The notes beneath the pieces were generated by a model, which did not search any database, was not told where the DNA came from, and saw only the letters and a list, made by a program, of their open reading frames with translations. Below, in pieces: positions 19,519 through 28,586 of a DNA stretch of 64,000 nucleotides. Position numbers and translations under genes: made by a program. Position 1 is the stretch's first letter; every line of letters starts with the position of its first letter. The stretch is from Limnobacter thiooxidans (GTDB taxonomy: Bacteria; Pseudomonadota; Gammaproteobacteria; Burkholderiales; Burkholderiaceae_B), in NCBI RefSeq assembly GCF_036323495.1, contig NZ_AP028947.1:1116001-1180000 (forward strand), given 5' to 3'.

Positions 19519-21057
19519 ATGATTGCACCTTTCCCGATAGCCCGAGACAACCGCGCCGAAAGCGCCACAGACCTGGTCATGCTGCCGCAATTGGCCAATC
19601 GCCATGGTCTTATTACCGGGGCAACCGGCACCGGAAAAACTGTCACTTTGCAGGTGTTGGCCGAGGCTTTTTCCAGAATGGGTACGCCTGTATTCATGGC
19701 CGATGTCAAAGGCGACCTGACCGGTATTTCTCAACCAGGTCAATCCTCCCCGAAGTTCGAGGAACGCCTGAAAACGACGGGTATCCCAGTGCCTGAATTT
19801 GCAGGTAGCCCAGTGACTTTGTGGGATGTATTCGGCAAACAGGGACACCCTGTACGGGCCACCATTTCAGACCTGGGTCCTTTGTTGTTGGGCCGTTTGC
19901 TGGGTTTGAATGACACGCAGGAAGGCCTGCTGAACCTGGTATTCAAAATTGCCGATGACAACGGCATGCTGTTGCTCGACCTGAAAGACCTGCGTGCCAT
20001 GTTGCAGCATGTGGGCGAAAATGCGAAAGAATTCACGACCGAATACGGCAATATTTCTGCTGCATCGGTGGGTGCCATTCAGCGCGGCCTGCTGGCCCTT
20101 GAAGGGCAGGGGGCAGACCAGTTTTTTGGCGAGCCCATGCTGAACATTGACGACATGATGCAGACCGATTCAAACGGCCGGGGTGTGGTCAACATTCTGG
20201 CGGCCAGCCAGCTTATGAATTCCCCCAAACTGTACGCCACGTTTTTGTTGTGGTTGTTGTCGGAGTTGTTCGAAAACCTGCCCGAGGTGGGCGATGTGGA
20301 CAAACCCAAAATGGTGTTTTTCTTTGATGAAGCCCACCTTTTGTTCACAGATGCCCCCAAGCCATTGATCGAGAAAGTGGAGTTGGTGGTCCGCTTGATC
20401 CGCTCCAAAGGGGTGGGTGTTTATTTTGTGACCCAGAACCCGCTGGACGTGCCGGATTCCGTGCTGGGCCAGTTGGGCAACCGCGTTCAGCACGCCTTGC
20501 GCGCTTTCACACCAAGGGATCAAAAGGCGGTGAAAGTGGCGGCTGAAACCATGCGCCCGAACCCGGGTCTGGACATTGAGGCCAGCATCACCGAGCTGGC
20601 CGTGGGTGAAGCACTGGTTAGTTTCCTGGACCCCAAAGGCACACCAAGCCCAACCTGCCGTGCCTGGGTATACCCACCTGCCAGCAAGTTTGGCCCAGCC
20701 ACGCCAGAGCAATGCAAGACATTGATTGCCAACTCGCTGGTGGCCGGGGTGTATGAACAAACCGTGGACCGTGAATCGGCTTTCGAGATGTTGAAAGCGC
20801 ACACAGCGCAGGCCATGGCTGCCCAAGATGCCGTAAGCACAACGGCTGTAAAGGGCGAGCAAACCGCTGAAGAGAAAAGCGCCTTGGGTGGTCTGGGTGA
20901 CATGTTGTTCGGCACGACGGGCGCGGGAGGGCGCAAACGCCAAAGTGTTGCCGAAACCATGGCAAAAAGCGCAGCCCGCAGCATCGGTTCCCAGGTTGGC
21001 CGCGAATTGATGCGCGGTATTCTTGGTTCCTTGTTGGGCAGCAGCAAACGCCGCTAA
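19519..21057 (+). CDS. HerA/YjgR-type ATPase (DUF853)
   Basis: The 512-residue product belongs to the YjgR family of HerA-related ATPases. Walker A is [12 protein letters not shown] near residue 35, Walker B is [13 protein letters not shown], and a C-terminal arginine-rich tail follows. Substrate and role are not known for the family; DNA translocation is only assumed by relation to HerA. It lies between fliE and the PilZ gene with no obvious flagellar role. It converges with the minus-strand gene ending at 21074 with 16 bp between. Confidence 0.88.
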   Translation: MIAPFPIARDNRAESATDLVMLPQLANRHGLITGATGTGKTVTLQVLAEAFSRMGTPVFMADVKGDLTGISQPGQSSPKFEERLKTTGIPVPEFAGSPVTLWDVFGKQGHPVRATISDLGPLLLGRLLGLNDTQEGLLNLVFKIADDNGMLLLDLKDLRAMLQHVGENAKEFTTEYGNISAASVGAIQRGLLALEGQGADQFFGEPMLNIDDMMQTDSNGRGVVNILAASQLMNSPKLYATFLLWLLSELFENLPEVGDVDKPKMVFFFDEAHLLFTDAPKPLIEKVELVVRLIRSKGVGVYFVTQNPLDVPDSVLGQLGNRVQHALRAFTPRDQKAVKVAAETMRPNPGLDIEASITELAVGEALVSFLDPKGTPSPTCRAWVYPPASKFGPATPEQCKTLIANSLVAGVYEQTVDRESAFEMLKAHTAQAMAAQDAVSTTAVKGEQTAEEKSALGGLGDMLFGTTGAGGRKRQSVAETMAKSAARSIGSQVGRELMRGILGSLLGSSKRR

Positions 21058-21073
21058 GCCTCTTGATTGACGC

Positions 21074-21829
21074 CTAATCGATCGAGTGCAGGTTGGCCCT
21101 TTGCCTGCGCTCGGTGGCCAGCAGGAACCGCTGCAAACGCCGTTCTGCATTGCGTTGTGCCGCTTTCATTTCGCAGCCCAGCTGAATCAGGTCAGGGTTA
21201 TCCACAGTGGGTTTGATGTTTCGAACTACCAGGTCAACCAGCAGGCTGCTTTCCCCGTCAGGCAATGTCAACTGGACATTAGACAGGACCTGGCCCGATT
21301 CGAATTGCCCAGCCTGAGCCATCAGCGTAAATCCGCAACCCGCCAGGCTGAGGTCAATCAGGTTGGGTCTGTCAGGATATGCCGGAATTTCCAGCTTGAC
21401 CTGGTGGTTCAGTTCTTCATCTGCCATCACCCGGAAATAGTTTCGGCGTTGCAGGCGAACAATGGATTTCGGAATGGCAATCCGCAAGGCATCTGCGCCC
21501 TGGTATTCACTTTGAAGAATACCAATTCCTGCAAACTGTACCTTTACTCCGTCCGGGAAAGCCACGATGACATAGGCACTTGAGCCATTGCAACCCGCGC
21601 TCAATGATTTTTCGTAGGGTGTTCCAAGCCAGATCAAACCTGTTTGCCAGTCAATATTCAATATTTCAGTGACAAACTGGGTGTGGTCGGCTTGCAAGAA
21701 TACATACAACTCATGTTCATCTTCTTCAATGGTGGTCAGCAGTTTGCGCAGCGTGGGTTCTGCGCTCAAGCTGAATTCTTTAAGGAGTTTTGGATCGCTT
21801 TCTGGCGCGATGCTGGTGTTGTGATTCAC
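21074..21829 (-). CDS. YcgR-like PilZ flagellar brake protein
   Basis: The 251-residue product has an N-terminal YcgR domain and a C-terminal PilZ domain with both c-di-GMP motifs: RLQRRNYFRV (RxxxR) near 130 and DLSLAGCGF (D/NxSxxG) near 165. YcgR proteins bind c-di-GMP and slow the motor by contacting FliG or the stator. It is the downstream end of a minus-strand group with flhX and the FliK-like gene, 2 bp after flhX. Confidence 0.9.
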   Translation of the reverse strand: MNHNTSIAPESDPKLLKEFSLSAEPTLRKLLTTIEEDEHELYVFLQADHTQFVTEILNIDWQTGLIWLGTPYEKSLSAGCNGSSAYVIVAFPDGVKVQFAGIGILQSEYQGADALRIAIPKSIVRLQRRNYFRVMADEELNHQVKLEIPAYPDRPNLIDLSLAGCGFTLMAQAGQFESGQVLSNVQLTLPDGESSLLVDLVVRNIKPTVDNPDLIQLGCEMKAAQRNAERRLQRFLLATERRQRANLHSID

Positions 21830-21831
21830 GG

Positions 21832-22113
21832 TTATCCCTCTGTTTTGAATTCTTTGTTTTCAATTTGATACACCCAAGCCAGCAATTCTGCAATGGCCTG
21901 GTACAAACCGGGGGGGATCTGCTGGTCCAGGTCTACATTCATCAGCAGGGAAACCAGTTCCCTGCTTTCATGCACAAACACCCCGGAGTCTTTGGCCTTT
22001 TGTATGATCTGCTCGGCAATCAGCCCCTTGCCCTTGGCCACGACCTTGGGGGCACCCGAGTGCTCCAGGTAGGCCAGTGCAACAGCCTGCTGCGGGTTCA
22101 ACTTACTGGTCAA
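21832..22113 (-). CDS. FlhX: FlhB C-terminal-domain-like protein
   Basis: The 93-residue protein aligns with only the cytoplasmic FlhB switch domain: NPQQAVALAYLE matches FlhB NPTHYSVALKYD, and APKVVAKGKGLIAEQI and IPPGLYQAIAELLAWVY follow in order. The autocleavage motif NPTH is NPQQ here and lies at the N-terminus, so the protein resembles the already-cleaved FlhB fragment. A TTG at 22113 with GGAG 8 bp upstream is the best start; it overlaps the FliK-like stop by 11 bp. It probably acts with or in place of cleaved FlhB in export switching. Confidence 0.8.
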   Translation of the reverse strand: MTSKLNPQQAVALAYLEHSGAPKVVAKGKGLIAEQIIQKAKDSGVFVHESRELVSLLMNVDLDQQIPPGLYQAIAELLAWVYQIENKEFKTEG

Positions 22114-23389
22114 TCTTGGTCTCCGACGGCACCATGAACTGGCCATGAACCAGTTTGATTCCCTGGTTGTCCATGGCGGTCCGGAATTCATGCCAATGTG
22201 GGTCGATCGCCGATTTGCTGTGCGCCTGCCCGGAAATCTGCACATCACACTGTGAACCTATCATGCGTACCCGCACATGAAGCTCACCCAGATGAGGCAT
22301 GTCCAGCTTCAGTTTCGCAACCCAGGGGCGCGCTGGTTCAGCACCTTGTTCTTCAGCCTGTTGTTCCTCGCCCGATGGTTCATCGGGTTCAATGTCGATT
22401 TGTACTGGCTGACCGAGCAGGCCGTTCAAGGCGAGGGAAATCCGGTTGTTGTCTAGCGTGGCCAGTTGTGCCGTAATCAGTTTGACCGATTGATCCACCG
22501 CAGAGGGGCTCAGGCCTTTCTCGCTGATGACTTGGTCTTGGCCAAAACGGGCCTGAGGTTCGCGCGCGATCTCGTCGGTGCTTCTCTGCCCATTGGCCCA
22601 CTGTTGCAAATGCGATTCATAGAACAGGCCACTGTTTTCAACTGCCGAGCTGACTTGCCTCGCCAATACACCTGCCAGTGCGTTGTTCAATTGGCTTGAC
22701 GGGGTGAGCTGTTGTGCAGCCCTGGCAGAGTTGTTGGCCGCAGGGTTGGCCGCACCCGGTGCGCCTTGCGCTTCGATATTGGCTTTGCTGTCTGTCAGCG
22801 TCAATGGATTACCCGCACCCAGTTGGGCTTGAATCTGGGTGCTGAGTTGTTTCAGGCTACTCATGACCGTGGTTGACACCTGTGTGGTGGTTCCTTGCCC
22901 AAGTCGTTCCAGCAAACCGATCAGGCGGGCCGAGCCCGACAAGCGGTCGACAAAGCTGGGCGATTCCTGTGCCTCACCTTCATCCTGACCCGCAGTGGTC
23001 GGAGTGATGAGATTGCGCGCTTCCTGAATTTTCTTGTTGCCAGAGGTGCCAGTGGCCCCACCAGCTGACAGGTCGTCGCCTTTGCTGGCCAAGGCAAAGC
23101 TGACTGTGACCATTTCGCCTGCGGTCAGAGATCGGCCTGGTGGCAGTTTGACCTGAATGTTTTGGCCGGCAAAGTCCAGTTCGGCCTCATTGCCTGGGCC
23201 GCCCTTGACCACGCGAACCAGTGCAGTTTGTCCTGCCAGTTGTTGCGCCTGGGGCAGGGGGAGTTGCCGCGACAGAATCGCGACCACGGGCGCAATTTCC
23301 CCCTTGCCTGAACTGACCCGGTCGCCCGGGTTGGATTGCAGCAGGGAATTGACACTGGGCGGAGCCGATTTAACCGGAGTCAATGACAT
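22103..23389 (-). CDS. Second FliK-like hook-length control family protein
   Basis: This 428-residue protein has an N-terminal beta-rich part (AGQTALVRVVKGGPGNEAEL), a Gln/Ala/Ser-rich middle and a C-terminal domain of the FliK type (GELHVRVRMIGSQCDVQISG). It differs clearly from the FliK at 12001-13536. It is translationally overlapped with flhX, a gene pair of one predicted switch ligand and one predicted switch. Its exact role is unknown; a variant export checkpoint is the simplest inference. Confidence 0.75.
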   Translation of the reverse strand: MSLTPVKSAPPSVNSLLQSNPGDRVSSGKGEIAPVVAILSRQLPLPQAQQLAGQTALVRVVKGGPGNEAELDFAGQNIQVKLPPGRSLTAGEMVTVSFALASKGDDLSAGGATGTSGNKKIQEARNLITPTTAGQDEGEAQESPSFVDRLSGSARLIGLLERLGQGTTTQVSTTVMSSLKQLSTQIQAQLGAGNPLTLTDSKANIEAQGAPGAANPAANNSARAAQQLTPSSQLNNALAGVLARQVSSAVENSGLFYESHLQQWANGQRSTDEIAREPQARFGQDQVISEKGLSPSAVDQSVKLITAQLATLDNNRISLALNGLLGQPVQIDIEPDEPSGEEQQAEEQGAEPARPWVAKLKLDMPHLGELHVRVRMIGSQCDVQISGQAHSKSAIDPHWHEFRTAMDNQGIKLVHGQFMVPSETKIDQ

Positions 23390-23420
23390 GTCTCACACCC
23401 GTCCGTGTTGATGCCGTGGC

Positions 23421-23735
23421 TTAGTTGGACCCGTACGAGCTGCTGAGTTTCTGTGAGTTGTTGGCTGCACGAAGAAATTCTTCCAACTGCTTGAGGCGGG
23501 GTTCAGTGATGTCGCGAATGGCTGCATCATCGGCCAGGATTTTTTTCAGGTAGCCGATGTGCTGGCTGCGTTCTTTTTCATTCAATTCAGTTTGTTGCGC
23601 CTGCTTGATGGCTTGAAGCTCGTGTATCAGTTTTGAACACTGTTCTTCGGCTGCACACAATTCGTCCCAATTGCCAGACTTTGCAGAGTCCAGCATGATC
23701 TGGCTCTGGTTCGCAATGGCGGCGTAAAGCTTCAT
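23421..23735 (-). CDS. fliT: Flagellar export chaperone FliT
   Basis: FliT is the chaperone of the filament cap protein FliD and in enterics also inhibits FlhDC. The 104-residue form (start ATG 23735; 23768 also possible) is a small all-helical protein beginning KLYAAIANQSQIMLDSAK, the usual family opening. It is placed after fliD and fliS. No strong ribosome binding site decides the start. Confidence 0.82.
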   Translation of the reverse strand: MKLYAAIANQSQIMLDSAKSGNWDELCAAEEQCSKLIHELQAIKQAQQTELNEKERSQHIGYLKKILADDAAIRDITEPRLKQLEEFLRAANNSQKLSSSYGSN

Positions 23736-23794
23736 GATCGTACCGTTGTTTTCTGTCGCGAAAATCATGGTGTCGAGCGGTCCTATAAGTGTTG

Positions 23795-24199
23795 TTACGG
23801 TCTGGTGGCGGTTTGGCCAATTTCAAGCCACGCGCCACGCAAGTCATCCAGCAAACCGATGCAGGTGTCCATGCGCTGGGCGCTGTTCTGGGCATTGGCC
23901 AAAATCAGTTCCTTGCCAATGTAGTCGTACAAGGAAAGCAGTTGTTTGGCCAGGTCGCCGCCTGCGTTGACATCCAGGGCGGCAGTCAAGCCGTCCTTGA
24001 TGATTCTCAACGCCTTGTCTACCGATTTGGTCTTCATTTCAATGTCCCGCATTTCCATGTAGATCTTGGCCTTGCGAATGGCCTCAATGGCCCCGTCGTA
24101 GAGCATCACAATCAGGCCATGGGGAGAGGCGCTGTTAATGCCTGTCTCCAGTCCAACTTGTGCATATGCTTTTGCGCCGTACATCATGGGTTTTTTCAC
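23795..24199 (-). CDS. fliS: Flagellin export chaperone FliS
   Basis: FliS binds the disordered C-terminus of flagellin and brings it to FlhA. The 134-residue product has the family markers YAQVGLETGINSASPHGLIV and LLSLYDYIGKELILAN. It is downstream of fliD with a 93-bp gap containing a hairpin at 24238-24266. Confidence 0.96.
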   Translation of the reverse strand: MKKPMMYGAKAYAQVGLETGINSASPHGLIVMLYDGAIEAIRKAKIYMEMRDIEMKTKSVDKALRIIKDGLTAALDVNAGGDLAKQLLSLYDYIGKELILANAQNSAQRMDTCIGLLDDLRGAWLEIGQTATRP

Positions 24200-24237
24200 T
24201 GGGTGGTTTGTCTTATACAGATAGTAGGCTGTGCATC

Positions 24238-24266
24238 CCCTGTTTGATCGACCTAAAAACAGGGGT
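24238..24266. repeat. Hairpin between fliD and fliS
   Basis: Nine-bp arms cccctgttt (24238-24246) and aaacagggg (24258-24266) flank an 11-nt loop. A T run follows on the plus strand only, the wrong side for the minus-strand fliD transcript. It may act as a processing or attenuation hairpin between fliD and fliS rather than as a terminator. Confidence 0.4.
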
Positions 24267-24292
24267 TTTAGGGCACAGTTCGTGGCTTGTCC

Positions 24293-25936
24293 TTATCTCG
24301 AAAGTGCGGCCAATTGCTGACTGAGGTAGGAGCTGGTTTGCTGCATGCTGGCCAGCATGCTGTCCAGAGCGCTGAATTGCGCCCTGTAGCGTTTCTCAAC
24401 CTGTTCAAGCCGAAGGTTCAGGCGATCTTCCTGGTCGTCGAGTCGAAGTTTTCTGCTGTTCAATCCATCCGTTCTGGAAGACAACGCACCACCTTCGTCA
24501 GACAGGGTGTTGATCCAGTCGCTCAGGCGTTCGGCCAGCCCTTTGCTGAAGGTGATGCTGCCCATATTGCCGGAAGCATCTTGTGCCACTGAAAACTGCA
24601 GGCCTTCACTTGCATCGCCAACTGCACCGCTGAGCGTACTGCTGACACCCGTTGCAGCAACGCCATTGATGGTGCCTGCTATCGTATTGCTGCCGTTGTA
24701 AGCATTGCTGACATTGATGGCGTAGGTGCCTTCCAGCGTTTTGCTGGTGGCTCCCAGGAATTTCACCCGCGCATCCGTGGTCGTGGCGGTGTTTGAAAAT
24801 ACTTTTTCGAGTATGGCAGGGTCTGCGGCCACAGCCGTGTCCAGTTTGCTTTTGTTCAGGGACAGTACACCGTCCTTGTCAAAGCTCAGGCCAATGTCAC
24901 TCAAGCCGATGCCGTATTGGGCCACCTGTTCACGCAAAATATTGCGCAAGCCCCTTTCCAGGCTCGAAGGGGTTGTTTCCTTGGACAGCGTGGCGTCTTT
25001 TTGCTGTTGGTCTTTCAGGTTGCCGCGAATTTTGTTGTACGCCGTCACAAAACCATCCAGCGTGGTCTTCAAGGCAGCGTCATCCAGCCCCACTTCTAGG
25101 TTGATCGGGGTCGTGGTGACTGCTTTCAGGTTCAGTGTCAGACCTTCCACTGCATCGCTCACAGTGTTGCTGGCCTTGCTCACTGGCAGATTGTTGATGG
25201 TGAAGTTGGCATTTTGCGCAGCTTGCAGTGTGTCTGCATTCTTGCCGGAGCCTGCAAGGGCAGTGGGGTCATAAGCCAGGCGTGACAAGCCAGCCACATT
25301 GGTGTTGTTGCCATCGTCGTCAGCCACTTCCAGCTTGAAGCCGTTGACCGCACCGGTGTCCTTGCTGGTCAAAACCAACCGTGAGCCTGCGCCATCGTTC
25401 ACGATGGAGGCGTTCACCCCGGCGTTTGCTTCATTGATCGCTTGCCGAACCCCTTCCAGCGTTTGCTGGCCAGCACCAATATTGATCGTTACCGGTGTTT
25501 TGTCGGCATTGTCGGTGAAGGTGTTGGTGTTTGAATCGTAACTGCCCAGTGTAATGGTCAGGCTGCCTGTGCCCACCACGGTGTCGGCTGTGGCCACGCC
25601 CAGGGTGGCTACGCTTTGCGCTTTGGCCAACTGGCTGACTTCAATGCTGTAGCTGCCCTTGGCATTGGCCGAACTGGCTGTGGCCGATACCACCTTGTCG
25701 TCTGTGGATGTGGCTTTCAGTGGGTTCAGGTTGCTCAGGTTGGTGAGTTTGTCTGTAGCCGTTTTCAAGTCGGCAAATGAGTTCTTGATGATACCGTAGA
25801 TCGAAATCTTGGTATTGATCGCCGTTCTTTCAGTACTCACCTTGTTCAGGGGCAGGCGCTCGGCGGCCATCAGCGAGCTGATGATTCCCTCAATGTCCAG
25901 TCCAGACCCAATGCCTGCAGATGAAATCGATGGCAT
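24293..25936 (-). CDS. fliD: Filament cap protein FliD
   Basis: FliD caps the growing filament and folds flagellin subunits into place. The 547-residue product has an N-terminal coiled-coil segment (SAGIGSGLDIEGIISSLM, the family signature), a large variable middle and a C-terminal coiled coil (ERYRAQFSALDSMLASMQQT). AAGGAG precedes the ATG. It follows flaG at a 28-bp gap. Confidence 0.97.
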   Translation of the reverse strand: MPSISSAGIGSGLDIEGIISSLMAAERLPLNKVSTERTAINTKISIYGIIKNSFADLKTATDKLTNLSNLNPLKATSTDDKVVSATASSANAKGSYSIEVSQLAKAQSVATLGVATADTVVGTGSLTITLGSYDSNTNTFTDNADKTPVTINIGAGQQTLEGVRQAINEANAGVNASIVNDGAGSRLVLTSKDTGAVNGFKLEVADDDGNNTNVAGLSRLAYDPTALAGSGKNADTLQAAQNANFTINNLPVSKASNTVSDAVEGLTLNLKAVTTTPINLEVGLDDAALKTTLDGFVTAYNKIRGNLKDQQQKDATLSKETTPSSLERGLRNILREQVAQYGIGLSDIGLSFDKDGVLSLNKSKLDTAVAADPAILEKVFSNTATTTDARVKFLGATSKTLEGTYAINVSNAYNGSNTIAGTINGVAATGVSSTLSGAVGDASEGLQFSVAQDASGNMGSITFSKGLAERLSDWINTLSDEGGALSSRTDGLNSRKLRLDDQEDRLNLRLEQVEKRYRAQFSALDSMLASMQQTSSYLSQQLAALSR

Positions 25937-25964
25937 GTTAAAGCTCCTTCACGTTGTTGGGTTC

Positions 25965-26309
25965 TCAGACTTCGCGCGACATGAGAACGCCTTGCATTTT
26001 TTCAATGGCCTTGGCGATTTTCAGCATTTCCACAGAAGGAATCTGTTTCAGTATTTCCTGCGTTTCCCGATCGACAATTTGTACAATGGGTCTGCCGTTG
26101 TCGTTGTCAATCAGGAACTGCAAATTGGATTGGTTGCTGGCCAGCGCATCGTTGGCTTTTTGAACGACTTCAATCACCTCTTCCACAGTCAACTCTGCGC
26201 CTTCGCCCAGAATGGGTTTAGGTGCATTGCCTGTGATGGCTTTGACGTTGCTGGCGTCCTGCGGCTTTTGCAGCGCCGTTGCATAATCAGACATGTTTGA
26301 AATATTCAT
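25965..26309 (-). CDS. flaG: FlaG family protein
   Basis: FlaG proteins affect filament length in polar and some peritrichous flagellates. The 114-residue form from ATG 26309, with AAGGTGG upstream, has the family segment LQFLIDNDNGRPIVQIVD and ETQEILKQIPSVEMLKIA. It is first in the flaG-fliD-fliS-fliT group and stands behind a sigma-28-like promoter. An in-frame ATG at 26327 is a less likely start. Confidence 0.9.
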   Translation of the reverse strand: MNISNMSDYATALQKPQDASNVKAITGNAPKPILGEGAELTVEEVIEVVQKANDALASNQSNLQFLIDNDNGRPIVQIVDRETQEILKQIPSVEMLKIAKAIEKMQGVLMSREV

Positions 26310-26360
26310 TTTCGCCACCTTTTGCATTCTAAGCGGGCATTACAAGCCCTCATGACTTGA

Positions 26361-26388
26361 TTAACGGCAGGTTTACTGTCTTTCTTTA
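26361..26388 (-). promoter_or_regulatory. Sigma-28-like promoter of flaG-fliD-fliS-fliT
   Basis: On the minus strand TAAA (26388-26385) is followed after 16 bp by GCCGTTAA (26368-26361), against the consensus TAAA-N15-GCCGATAA. The flaG start lies about 52 bp downstream. Spacing is one base longer than the usual 15. Confidence 0.55.
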
Positions 26389-26393
26389 ACAAT

Positions 26394-26430
26394 AAAAAAA
26401 GCCCGATGCGCTTGGTTCATCGGGCTTTTT
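26394..26430. terminator. Bidirectional terminator between fliC copy 1 and flaG
   Basis: Arms gcccgatg (26401-26408) and catcgggc (26418-26425) are flanked by an A run on the left and a T run on the right, so U tracts follow on both strands. It ends the minus-strand fliC1 transcript, whose stop codon is at 26493. Confidence 0.85.
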
Positions 26431-26492
26431 GTTCAATACAGGCGCGCTTGTGGCATGCCTGTATTGTGTCCAAGGTTACGCTTGCCCTGGCC

Positions 26493-27359
26493 TTAACGCA
26501 GTAGACTCAACACGTTATTGGGCAGCTGGTTGGCCTGTGCCAGCATGGCGGTACCGGCCTGTTGCAGAATCTGTGAACGGGTCAGGTTCGCAGTTTCCTT
26601 GGCAAAGTCGGCATCCATGATTCGGCCGCGGGCTGAACTCAGGTTGCTGCTAGTTGTTTCCAATGAACCCACGACCTGTTCAAGTCGACTCAAACCTGCA
26701 CCGGTTGTGGCGCGAAGGTTGGTGATGTCGTCAATTGCAGTGTCAATGGTGTCGATTGCGGTTTCTGCATTGGCCGCGGTGTCCACGCCACCGAAAGCCG
26801 TCACGATGGCTGCCTGTGTTGCGCCACCCAGGGTGGTTTGCAGATCGTTGCCGCCGGCAAGGCCGTCGTCAGTCAGGTTGACGTTCAAGGTGTCTGCAGC
26901 GTCATTGCCTGAACCAATCTGCAATTCAACGGATTTGTTTGCAGCTGCGAACACGTTGTTGTCGTTGAACGTGGTGCCTGTTGCAACACGGCCGACTTCG
27001 TTGGCCAGTTCCGTGAATTCACGGTTCAGGTTTGCGCGGTCGGTGTCGTTCAAAGTGCCGTTTTTGGCTTGTACGCCCAGTTCACGCATGCGCTGCAGGT
27101 TATCAGTGATTTTACCCAGGGCGCCATCTGCCACTTGCAGCAGTGAAATGCCGTCGTTGGCGTTGCGGGAAGCTACATCAAAGCCGCGTATCTGGGCGGT
27201 CATCCGTTCAGCAATCGCCAAACCGGCTGCATCGTCTTTCGAGCTGTTGACTCGCAAGCCGGAAGACAGGCGAGCGATTGAAGTTTCTAGGGAACCCGCC
27301 GATCTGCTCAGGTTTGTTTGTGCGCCCAGTGAAGGGGCGTTTGTGTTGATTCCTAACAT
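26493..27359 (-). CDS. fliC: Flagellin, type A (copy 1)
   Basis: This 288-residue flagellin consists of the conserved N- and C-terminal D0/D1 helices with only a short variable centre (~150-195) and no D2/D3 domains. It starts GINTNAPSLGAQTNLSRS and ends LPNNVLSLLR. It resembles the copy at 28765-29631 (about 26 differences counted by eye) far more than the two type B copies. AGGAGGT precedes the ATG. A GTCGGT-like element lies upstream but no matching sigma-28 -35 was found. Confidence 0.96.
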   Translation of the reverse strand: MLGINTNAPSLGAQTNLSRSAGSLETSIARLSSGLRVNSSKDDAAGLAIAERMTAQIRGFDVASRNANDGISLLQVADGALGKITDNLQRMRELGVQAKNGTLNDTDRANLNREFTELANEVGRVATGTTFNDNNVFAAANKSVELQIGSGNDAADTLNVNLTDDGLAGGNDLQTTLGGATQAAIVTAFGGVDTAANAETAIDTIDTAIDDITNLRATTGAGLSRLEQVVGSLETTSSNLSSARGRIMDADFAKETANLTRSQILQQAGTAMLAQANQLPNNVLSLLR

Positions 27360-27416
27360 TTAGGACCTCCTTGCGGTTGAGTTGACAAAACCAGGTTTAG
27401 GGGTTTTTGTCGGTGT

Positions 27417-27450
27417 GGGTTAGGTAACCCTGCTCAGCTTCTCTTGCTGA
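27417..27450. repeat. Inverted repeats in the fliC1 upstream region
   Basis: A 14-bp palindrome GGGTTA-GG-TAACCC (27417-27430) is followed by TCAGC-N7-GCTGA (27434-27450), 58-91 bp before the fliC1 start. They could be operator sites or structures of the leader RNA. Confidence 0.35.
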
Positions 27451-27533
27451 CACTACAACTAACGGAGATGTTTTTCAAAAATGTATAGGGTTAATTCCTT
27501 TTATTAATTAATGTAAATTAAGTTTCAAAAACG

Positions 27534-27572
27534 AAATTGGATTATCCCCATGAAAAGGGGATAATCCAATTT
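27534..27572 (-). terminator. Terminator of fliC copy 2
   Basis: A perfect 16-bp stem (27534-27549 with 27557-27572) and a 7-nt loop lies 56 bp after the fliC2 stop. On the minus strand the stem is followed by CGTTTTTG. Confidence 0.85.
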
Positions 27573-27627
27573 GGAAAAATCAAAAATCAGGTTTCTTGAT
27601 TTCAAAAATCAATTTTGCGAATCTGAT

Positions 27628-28491
27628 TTACTGCAACAGGCTCAGCACGTTGTTGGGCAACTGGTTGGCCTGGGCCAGCATGGCGGTGCCAGCCTGCTGC
27701 AAAATCTGTGAACGGGTCAGGTTCGCTGTTTCCTTGGCGAAGTCAGCGTCCATGATGCGTCCGCGCGCAGCCTGCAGATTGGTGCTGGAGGTGTCGGCAA
27801 AGGAAGCCACCTGTTCAAGGCGGCTTTGGCCCGCGCCCACCACAGCCCGAATGCCCGTGATGGCATCAATCGAGGCGTCCAGTGTGTCAATCGCCGTGGT
27901 GGCGTTGGCCACGTCGGTGATGGCACCGAGGTTGGTTTGAATATCGGCTGCGCCGTTGGTCAGGATGGTAGTCAGGTCGTTGCCTGTGCTCAAGCCGTCG
28001 TCGGTCAAATTCAATTCAAGTGTGTCGGTGGTGGCGTTGCCCGTGCCCACCTGGAAGCTCAGTGTCTGGTTGGCTGCATCAAACAGGTTGTTGCCGTTGA
28101 AGGTGCTGCCTGTGGTGATGCGGTCCACTTCGTTGGCCAGCTCCGTGTATTCACGGTTCAGGTTCACGCGGTCGGTGTCGTTCAGGGTGCCGTTCTTGGC
28201 CTGTACTGCCAATTCACGCATGCGCTGCAGGTTGTCCGTGATCTTGCCCATGGCGCCGTCAGCGACCTGGAGAAGAGAGATACCGTCATTGGCATTGCGG
28301 CCAGCCACATCAAAGCCCTTGATCTGCGCTTGCATGCGCTCGGCGATTGCCAGGCCTGCTGCGTCGTCCTTGGCGCTGTTTACACGAAGGCCAGAGGACA
28401 AGCGGGCGATTGAGTTGTTCAAACCCATACCTGAACCAGACAGGTTCTTCTGGGCGGTCAGTGATGCAACGTTGGTATTGATTCCTAGCAT
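27628..28491 (-). CDS. fliC: Flagellin, type B (copy 2)
   Basis: The 287-residue flagellin starts GINTNVASLTAQKNLSGS and ends LPNNVLSLLQ. Like its neighbours it holds only D0/D1 with a short centre. It differs from the copy at 29971-30834 at seven residues by eye, and the two share their 5' leader. A sigma-28-like promoter and a strong terminator bracket it, so it is probably a single-gene transcript. Confidence 0.97.
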   Translation of the reverse strand: MLGINTNVASLTAQKNLSGSGMGLNNSIARLSSGLRVNSAKDDAAGLAIAERMQAQIKGFDVAGRNANDGISLLQVADGAMGKITDNLQRMRELAVQAKNGTLNDTDRVNLNREYTELANEVDRITTGSTFNGNNLFDAANQTLSFQVGTGNATTDTLELNLTDDGLSTGNDLTTILTNGAADIQTNLGAITDVANATTAIDTLDASIDAITGIRAVVGAGQSRLEQVASFADTSSTNLQAARGRIMDADFAKETANLTRSQILQQAGTAMLAQANQLPNNVLSLLQ

Positions 28492-28559
28492 GATATTTCT
28501 CCAAGCAATTCAGTTGAGTTCATCGGGCTGCATCACTGTGTGTGCTGCCTCATGATTCC

Positions 28560-28586
28560 TTAACGCTTGAAAAAACAGGAACTTTA
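28560..28586 (-). promoter_or_regulatory. Sigma-28-like promoter of fliC copy 2
   Basis: On the minus strand TAAAGTTCC begins at 28586, and 15 bp after the TAAA comes AGCGTTAA (28567-28560), which fits five of eight positions of GCCGATAA. The spacing is the consensus value and the start codon is about 70 bp downstream. Confidence 0.55.

Noticed and set aside
20170..21150. 326-codon minus-strand frame opposite the YjgR-type ATPase
   Set aside because: Composition is that of an antisense shadow and the sense gene has clear Walker motifs.
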